Shown piece after piece: positions 5,821 through 10,112 of a DNA stretch of 10,112 bases. This stretch comes from Alistipes sp. (GTDB taxonomy: Bacteria; Bacteroidota; Bacteroidia; Bacteroidales; Rikenellaceae). Under the pieces are notes generated by a model. It did not search any database, had not been told where the DNA came from, and saw only the letters and a program-made list of their open reading frames with translations. Position 1 is the stretch's first letter; the number at the start of each line of letters is the position of its first letter. Both the position numbers and the translations under genes were made by a program. The stretch covers positions 1-10,112 of the forward strand of contig JAQUZZ010000030.1 of assembly GCA_028691095.1 (NCBI GenBank). Reading direction: 5' to 3'.

Positions 5821-6495
5821 ATGAGTAAGAGCGAATTCGAGAAGTATGCACTCGGGCATGCTGGGATTAGCAGTTTGTCGTTGCATCGGTATCAAAGTCT
5901 GAGCGATGCCTACATCTCACCGACCATCATTGAGGAGCCGCAGATGAATGTGGCGACGATGGATGTTTTCTCGCGATTGATGATGGATCGGATCATCTTT
6001 TTGGGGTGTCCGGTGACCGACGATGCGGCCAATATCATTCAGGCTCAGTTGTTGTTTTTGGAGTCTACGGATCCGGCGAAGGATATTCAGATCTATATCA
6101 ACTCCCCCGGTGGGTCGGTGACGGCCGGACTGGGAATCTATGACACCATGCAGTTGGTGCGTCCTGAGGTCTCCACGATCTGTACGGGACTGGCCGCCAG
6201 CATGGGCGCGGTGTTGTTGACCGCCGGAGCCAAAGGGAAGCGTTCGGCGTTGCCCCATTCGCGCATCATGATCCACCAACCGCTGGGCGGTGCCGAGGGT
6301 CAGGCTTCGGATATTGAGATCACGGCACGGCAGATTCTGCGCACCAAACAGGAGCTCTATGAGATTCTGTCGTCTCACTCCGGCGTTTCGATGAAGAAGC
6401 TGGAGAAAGATGCCGATCGGGATTATTGGATGACTTCGACGGAGGCCAAAGAGTACGGGTTAATTGATGAGGTGTTGTCCGTTCGTAAAAAATAA
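5821..6495 (+). CDS. clpP: ATP-dependent Clp protease proteolytic subunit ClpP
   Basis: The 224-residue cytoplasmic serine protease forms the two-ring, 14-subunit chamber that degrades proteins fed by Clp ATPases such as ClpX. Seen: the ClpP fold signatures [18 protein letters not shown] (94-110 region) and the catalytic triad. Ser127 lies in GLAASMGAV, His152 in HSRIMIHQP, and Asp201 in [11 protein letters not shown]. The 25-residue spacing between Ser and His and the 49 residues to Asp equal those in E. coli ClpP. The N-terminal region before the mature fold is about 30 residues longer than mature E. coli ClpP and may be a propeptide or an extended axial loop. The ATG start has no strong ribosome-binding site. 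clpX follows after 197 bases, so the two are likely expressed together. Confidence 0.98.
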   Translation: MSKSEFEKYALGHAGISSLSLHRYQSLSDAYISPTIIEEPQMNVATMDVFSRLMMDRIIFLGCPVTDDAANIIQAQLLFLESTDPAKDIQIYINSPGGSVTAGLGIYDTMQLVRPEVSTICTGLAASMGAVLLTAGAKGKRSALPHSRIMIHQPLGGAEGQASDIEITARQILRTKQELYEILSSHSGVSMKKLEKDADRDYWMTSTEAKEYGLIDEVLSVRKK

Positions 6496-6500
6496 GCACG

Positions 6501-6560
6501 CTGTGCGATTTGTGGGCAGTAAACGCATCGGTAAATCAGGTGTATGCTGTGACAAAAGGG
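6501..6560 (+). repeat. Repeated intergenic element, copy 2 (between clpP and clpX)
   Basis: This is the partner of 3541-3600, with 44 of 60 bases identical without gaps and a likely gapped extension to about 6584 (GGTTACTT). It begins six bases after the clpP stop codon. A shorter related stretch, TACGGTGTGACAGAGGGTTT, occurs at about 6644-6663 in the same gap. The clpP-clpX spacer is therefore made largely of this kind of sequence. Function unknown. Confidence 0.6.
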
Positions 6561-6692
6561 TGTGATAACTCTTTCGGGTTACTTAAATTTTATAGATTAC
6601 GATCTTGTGAAGTCCGCTCCTGGTGAGCTTCCCTCGGCAGTGATACGGTGTGACAGAGGGTTTCGTGGCAACAAGATCAAAGACCAAGACCA

Positions 6693-7955
6693 ATGGATAA
6701 GAAGAATACGAAACGACCCGTCGAAGATCGGTGTTCGTTTTGCGGGCAACCTCGGACGGAGGTGGAGATGTTATTTACCGGTGAGAATGGCGCTTTCATT
6801 TGCAACAACTGTGTGGAGCGAGGTCATGAAATGGTGGCTGAAATCCAGCATCAGAATGGATCAAAGATTCCCACCCTGCGGATGGAGGAGTTGCAGAAGC
6901 CGATGCAGATCAAAACCTTTTTGGATCAATATGTGATTGGGCAGGATCGTGCCAAGCGACATCTGTCGGTGGCTGTATACAACCACTATAAACGCCTGTT
7001 GCATCAGTCGGAGAAGGGGGCTCAGCAGATTGAGCTCGACAAGTCGAACATCATGATGGTGGGGCCTACGGGAACGGGTAAAACCCTGATGGCACGCACC
7101 ATTGCCAAACTACTGAAGGTTCCCTTTACCATCGTCGATGCCACGGTGCTCACCGAGGCCGGCTATGTAGGGGAGGATGTGGAGAGTATTCTGAGTCGTT
7201 TGTTGCAGGTGGCCGATTATGATGTGCCTTTGGCCGAGCGCGGCATTGTCTTTATCGACGAAATCGACAAGATTGCACGCAAGGGCGACAATCCCTCGAT
7301 CACGCGCGATGTGTCGGGAGAGGGGGTGCAACAGGCGTTGCTCAAATTGCTGGAGGGCACGGTGGTGAATGTGCCGCCTCAGGGAGGGCGCAAACATCCC
7401 GATCAGAAATTTATTCAGGTCAACACCTCCAACATTCTCTTCATTTGCGGAGGCGCTTTTGACGGCATCGAGAAGAAGATCGCCCGACGCATGAATGCCC
7501 AGACCGTAGGCTACGGACAGGTGCAGGAGGAGCGGGTGGACGAGGAGAACATCATGCAGTATGTGATGCCTCAGGATCTGAAATCTTTCGGTTTGATTCC
7601 GGAGCTGATCGGTCGTATTCCGGTGCTCACCTATCTGGAGCCTTTGGATCGGGCGGCGTTGCGTTTGATTCTGACCGAACCCAAGAACGCCATTACGCGG
7701 CAGTATGTTCGACTCTTCGAGATGGATGGCATCAAGCTGTCGTTTGACGAAGAGGCACTCGATTATATTGTGGATAAGGCGATTGAGTATCACCTTGGGG
7801 CACGCGGGCTGCGTTCGATCTGTGAGTCCATCATGATGGACGGAATGTTTGACCTTCCGGGTCAGACGACACGCAAGACCCTTCGGGTTACCGAGGCTTA
7901 TGCCAAGGCGCGCATCGAGAACAATCGGTTTAAGAATCTGAAGGCCGTCGGATAG
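6693..7955 (+). CDS. clpX: ATP-dependent Clp protease ATP-binding subunit ClpX
   Basis: The 420-residue hexameric AAA+ unfoldase recognises tagged substrates, unfolds them with ATP and threads them into ClpP. Seen: an N-terminal C4 zinc-binding dimerisation domain (Cys14, Cys17, Cys37, Cys40), Walker A GPTGTGKT (124-131), pore-1 loop GYVG (157-160), Walker [10 protein letters not shown] (185-193), RKH pore-entrance loop (233-235), the [11 protein letters not shown] box with its arginine finger (301-311, Arg308) and sensor 2 GAR (369-371). The ClpP-docking loop, IGF in E. coli, reads VGY here (272-274), a conservative change. Length is normal. It follows clpP on the same strand. A hairpin after the gene (8012-8037) marks the transcript end. 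Confidence 0.98.
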   Translation: MDKKNTKRPVEDRCSFCGQPRTEVEMLFTGENGAFICNNCVERGHEMVAEIQHQNGSKIPTLRMEELQKPMQIKTFLDQYVIGQDRAKRHLSVAVYNHYKRLLHQSEKGAQQIELDKSNIMMVGPTGTGKTLMARTIAKLLKVPFTIVDATVLTEAGYVGEDVESILSRLLQVADYDVPLAERGIVFIDEIDKIARKGDNPSITRDVSGEGVQQALLKLLEGTVVNVPPQGGRKHPDQKFIQVNTSNILFICGGAFDGIEKKIARRMNAQTVGYGQVQEERVDEENIMQYVMPQDLKSFGLIPELIGRIPVLTYLEPLDRAALRLILTEPKNAITRQYVRLFEMDGIKLSFDEEALDYIVDKAIEYHLGARGLRSICESIMMDGMFDLPGQTTRKTLRVTEAYAKARIENNRFKNLKAVG

Positions 7956-8011
7956 AACAGAGGCTGCCACGACGGAGCGTACCGGATGGGGTGTTGATCC
8001 CACAAAAACAC

Positions 8012-8037
8012 AGGGGAGACTTTTCAGACTCCCCTTT
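8012..8037. terminator. Hairpin terminator between convergent clpX and tpx
   Basis: AGGGGAG (8012-8018) pairs with CTCCCCT (8029-8035) around ACTTTTCAGA, within which CT/AG can pair further. On the plus strand a short TTT follows; on the minus strand the 3' side reads TGTGTTTTTG. It sits midway between the clpX and tpx stop codons and could serve both, with a modest U-tract each way. Confidence 0.75.
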
Positions 8038-8078
8038 ATGCTTTGGTTGTTCAGGATCTATATCGACCGCGAGGGTGC

Positions 8079-8594
8079 TTAGGCCTGTTCGAGGGATTGA
8101 ATCACCCGCAACGCGGTTTGGTAATCGGGTTCATGCCCCACGTCGGTGACGTACTCGATGTGTCGGATGATATCACTGCGGTCGATGACCACGACACCCC
8201 GAGCCAGCAGGCGCAGGGGTTGCATGACAAATCCGTATTTCGTGCCGAAGTCGAGGTAGCGGTAGTCGGAGTAGATGTGTACTTGGTCGATCTTCTCGGC
8301 TGCGCAGAAGCGTTTCTGGGCGAAGGGCAGATCCACGGAGAGCGAGAGCACCTGAACCGAATCGTTGAAGCGTGTGGCTTCGTGGTTGAAGCGGATGTTC
8401 TGTAATGCGCACACCGAGGTGTCCACCGAGGGAAAGATGCTGAGCACCACGATCTTTCCTTGGTATATCAGCGAGGAGATCTCTTCCAACTGATCGTTGA
8501 CAACGGTGAATTGTGGGGCGCGGTCGCCGATGAACCGATGTGTTCCCTCCAAGGCGACGGGCTTTCCTTTAAAAAGTACGGAGTATTTTTCCAT
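8079..8594 (-). CDS. tpx: Thiol peroxidase (atypical 2-Cys peroxiredoxin Tpx)
   Basis: The 171-residue enzyme reduces hydrogen peroxide and organic peroxides, using thioredoxin as the usual electron donor. Seen: the peroxidatic cysteine Cys62 in FPSVDTSVC, the resolving cysteine Cys97 in PFAQKRFCAAE, the spacing typical of Tpx (Cys61 and Cys95 in E. coli), the catalytic Thr59, and the downstream Arg132 in LARGVVVID. PDYQTAL near the C-terminus is also typical. Length matches the family. The ATG start lies 159 bases from the divergently transcribed ybaK start. No clear promoter box is seen in that gap. There is no signal peptide, so a cytoplasmic location is expected for this sequence. Confidence 0.96.
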   Translation of the reverse strand: MEKYSVLFKGKPVALEGTHRFIGDRAPQFTVVNDQLEEISSLIYQGKIVVLSIFPSVDTSVCALQNIRFNHEATRFNDSVQVLSLSVDLPFAQKRFCAAEKIDQVHIYSDYRYLDFGTKYGFVMQPLRLLARGVVVIDRSDIIRHIEYVTDVGHEPDYQTALRVIQSLEQA

Positions 8595-8753
8595 ATTACG
8601 AGGGGGGATTGAAGGATTTTATGCAGGAGGAAGTATACAAGATCAATGCCGCAAGTTGCCCCGCCATCCTAAAAGCGGAACGCGGCCTCTTGGCAAACCC
8701 TCCGACAGTGTAAGGGTTAGAAAATGGCACGGTGTGCTGAATCGTGAAGTGCA
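8595..8753. other. Divergent spacer between tpx and ybaK
   Basis: This 159-base spacer must carry the start signals of both genes, but no TAnnTTTG box is seen on either strand. GCCGC (8649-8653) and GCGGC (8682-8686) could form a GC-rich hairpin. No small gene is supported. Confidence 0.4.
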
Positions 8754-9236
8754 ATGAGTGAGAAAATCAATAAGACCAATGCTGCTCGACTATTGGATCG
8801 GGCAAAAATTGCCTATACGCTGATTCCCTATACGTTTGACGAACGGGACTTGGCGGCGACTCATGTGGCCGAAGAGCTGGGTGAGCCGATAGAACAAGTA
8901 TTCAAGACGCTGGTGCTCAAGGGCGACCGCAACGGCTATCTGGTGTGTGTGGTGCCCGGCGATTGTGAGGTGAACCTCAAGGCGGCGGCTCATTTGTCGG
9001 GCAATAAGAAGGTGGAGATGCTCCCCATGAAGGAGTTGCTGCCCACTACGGGATATATTCGTGGCGGATGCTCCCCGATTGGTATGAAGAAGAGTTTCCC
9101 GACCTACATTCATGCGAGTTGTCGTGCGTTTGAGACGATCTATGTGAGTGCGGGGGTGCGGGGCTTGCAGTTGCGCCTTGCCCCCGAGGATTTGATTCGG
9201 TTTACCGAGGCAACGGTAGGTGATCTTGCAGAGTGA
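8754..9236 (+). CDS. ybaK: YbaK/EbsC-family Cys-tRNA(Pro)/aminoacyl-tRNA deacylase
   Basis: The 160-residue cytoplasmic enzyme of the YbaK/ProX fold hydrolyses mischarged tRNA, chiefly Cys-tRNA(Pro), clearing an error made by prolyl-tRNA synthetase. Seen: VFKTLVL with the conserved active-site lysine Lys51, the CVVPGDCEVNLK region (65-76), and the family hallmark GYIRGGCSPIGMKK (100-113), which lines the active site. Length and motif order match the family. ATG at 8754 is the natural start. The stop codon TGA overlaps the mutY ATG by one base, so the two genes are translationally coupled and very likely one operon. The exact amino-acid specificity cannot be read from sequence alone. Confidence 0.93.
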   Translation: MSEKINKTNAARLLDRAKIAYTLIPYTFDERDLAATHVAEELGEPIEQVFKTLVLKGDRNGYLVCVVPGDCEVNLKAAAHLSGNKKVEMLPMKELLPTTGYIRGGCSPIGMKKSFPTYIHASCRAFETIYVSAGVRGLQLRLAPEDLIRFTEATVGDLAE

Positions 9237-10112
9237 TGGAGACGATTACCGCAAAGTTGTGTGACTGGTATGAGGCGGGGCATCGTGAGCTTCCTTGGCG
9301 CGAGACGAAAGATCCGTATCGGATCTGGATCTCGGAGGTGATTCTTCAGCAAACACGGGTTGCGCAGGGGCTGGACTACTATCATCGTTTTCTGGAACGT
9401 TTTCCTTCCGTGCAGGCGTTGGCCACGGCCTCTGAAGATGAGGTGCTCAAAGCGTGGCAAGGCTTGGGATATTACAGTCGAGCGCGGAATCTGCACGCTG
9501 CGGCACAACAGATCGTGCAGCAGCATGGAGGAGTCTTTCCGGAGACCTATGCGGCGGTTCGGGCGTTGCAAGGGGTGGGGGAGTACACTGCGGCCGCGAT
9601 CTGTGCCTTTGCTTTCGATCAACCCTATGTGGCGATCGACGGCAATGTGCAGCGGGTAGTGAGCCGACTGTTCGATCTGGAGAGCTCGATGCAGGAGGTT
9701 GCGGGGCGCAAGCAACTGCGGGTTTTGGCCGACACCCTGCTCGACCGTCGTCGTCCGGCACTCTTCAATCAAGCGTTAATGGAGTTCGGGGCATTGCAGT
9801 GTCACCCGAAGGGCGCGGAGTGCAGGCGTTGTCCGCTGATGGAGTCCTGTTTGGCCTTCGGGCATGACACGGTGGTACAACGGCCGGTGAAGGGACGAGC
9901 CGTCAGGGTGCGCCCTCGCTATTTCAACTATTTCTATGTGCGATGCGGGACGCAGGTGCTGCTCCATCGTCGTGCGGGACACGATATTTGGCGCAATCTC
10001 TATGAGTTTCCCCTGATTGAAACAGAGGAGGCAACCTCCTGGGAGGCGCTGTGGCAGTCGGAGTGTGGACAACGGTGGTTCCACGACCTCTCGTCGTTTC
10101 GGATCGAGCAGG
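9236..10112 (+). CDS. mutY: Adenine DNA glycosylase MutY, 3' end beyond the window
   Basis: 292 residues are visible with no stop before the window edge; about 50-70 more are expected. MutY removes adenine mispaired with 8-oxoguanine, preventing G:C to T:A mutations. Seen: PWRETKDPYRIWISEVILQQ with the catalytic Glu34, GLGYYSRARNL (77-87), the helix-hairpin-helix LQGVGEYTAAAI (111-122), the catalytic Asp135 in AIDGNVQRV, and an iron-sulfur cluster motif C-x6-C-x2-C-x5-C (Cys189, 196, 199, 205). The NUDIX-like domain that senses 8-oxoguanine starts near residue 228 (DIWRNLYEFPLIE at 250-262). The ATG start overlaps the ybaK stop (TGATG), which supports it. A repair gene for oxidised bases close to tpx fits an oxidative-stress theme, but co-regulation is not shown because tpx lies on the other strand. 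Confidence 0.96.
   Translation, partial: METITAKLCDWYEAGHRELPWRETKDPYRIWISEVILQQTRVAQGLDYYHRFLERFPSVQALATASEDEVLKAWQGLGYYSRARNLHAAAQQIVQQHGGVFPETYAAVRALQGVGEYTAAAICAFAFDQPYVAIDGNVQRVVSRLFDLESSMQEVAGRKQLRVLADTLLDRRRPALFNQALMEFGALQCHPKGAECRRCPLMESCLAFGHDTVVQRPVKGRAVRVRPRYFNYFYVRCGTQVLLHRRAGHDIWRNLYEFPLIETEEATSWEALWQSECGQRWFHDLSSFRIEQ

Noticed and set aside
5520-5851. Small open frames on both strands in the clpP upstream region
   Set aside because: No motifs, no ribosome-binding site and odd composition; the region is better explained as non-coding structured sequence.
5917-6378. 153-residue open frame on the minus strand opposite clpP
   Set aside because: Shadow of clpP with no motif and no start context.
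7110-8003. 297-residue open frame on the minus strand opposite clpX
   Set aside because: Lies almost wholly inside the unambiguous clpX gene; low-complexity His/Leu/Arg content typical of an antisense shadow.
8754-10112. A stress-response gene set of tpx, ybaK and mutY as a new system
   Set aside because: tpx is on the opposite strand and all three are common housekeeping genes; adjacency alone does not support a dedicated system.

Overview
The window comes from a member of the Bacteroidota, most likely order Bacteroidales. Three things point there: Bacteroidetes-type promoter boxes (TTTG, 19 bases, TATCTTTG) ahead of the tRNA gene; trigger factor, ClpP and TatC proteins with the sequence style of that phylum; and almost no Shine-Dalgarno sequences before the genes. 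The fairly high GC content and protein style would fit Rikenellaceae (Alistipes-like), but that is a guess. No phage, transposon, CRISPR array or defence system is visible. It is a mostly housekeeping chromosomal segment.

Layout from left to right. (1) 1-1620, plus strand: the 3' part of a glycoside hydrolase family 2 gene, cut by the window edge. (2) 1621-2012: a GC-rich degenerate repeat patch, a duplicated pyrimidine-rich stretch and a very strong bidirectional terminator. (3) 2013-3252, minus strand: tatA then tatC, a minimal twin-arginine export system, with a bulged stem-loop between them. (4) 3253-3667: intergenic DNA holding a tatA promoter candidate, one copy of a repeated intergenic element, and the tRNA promoter. 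(5) 3668-3749: tRNA-Leu(UAG) with its own terminator. (6) 3832-7955, plus strand: tig, clpP and clpX, the protein folding and degradation block found in the same order in many bacteria. A 660-base, structure-rich gap lies between tig and clpP, and a second copy of the repeated element lies between clpP and clpX. (7) 8079-8594, minus strand: the thiol peroxidase gene tpx, convergent with clpX across a hairpin. (8) 8754-10112, plus strand: a YbaK-type aminoacyl-tRNA deacylase overlapping by one base with mutY, which runs off the right edge.

Functionally, tig, clpP and clpX handle nascent-chain folding and ATP-dependent proteolysis; tatAC exports folded proteins; tpx and mutY deal with peroxide and with oxidised guanine; and ybaK edits mischarged tRNA. 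The most unusual observation is that the family 2 glycosidase keeps the fold signatures but seems to have lost both catalytic glutamates and several sugar-contacting residues, so it looks like a pseudoenzyme. Secondary points are a diverged intergenic repeat seen at two to four places, the structured leader before clpP, and the lack of a visible separate promoter for tig downstream of the tRNA gene.
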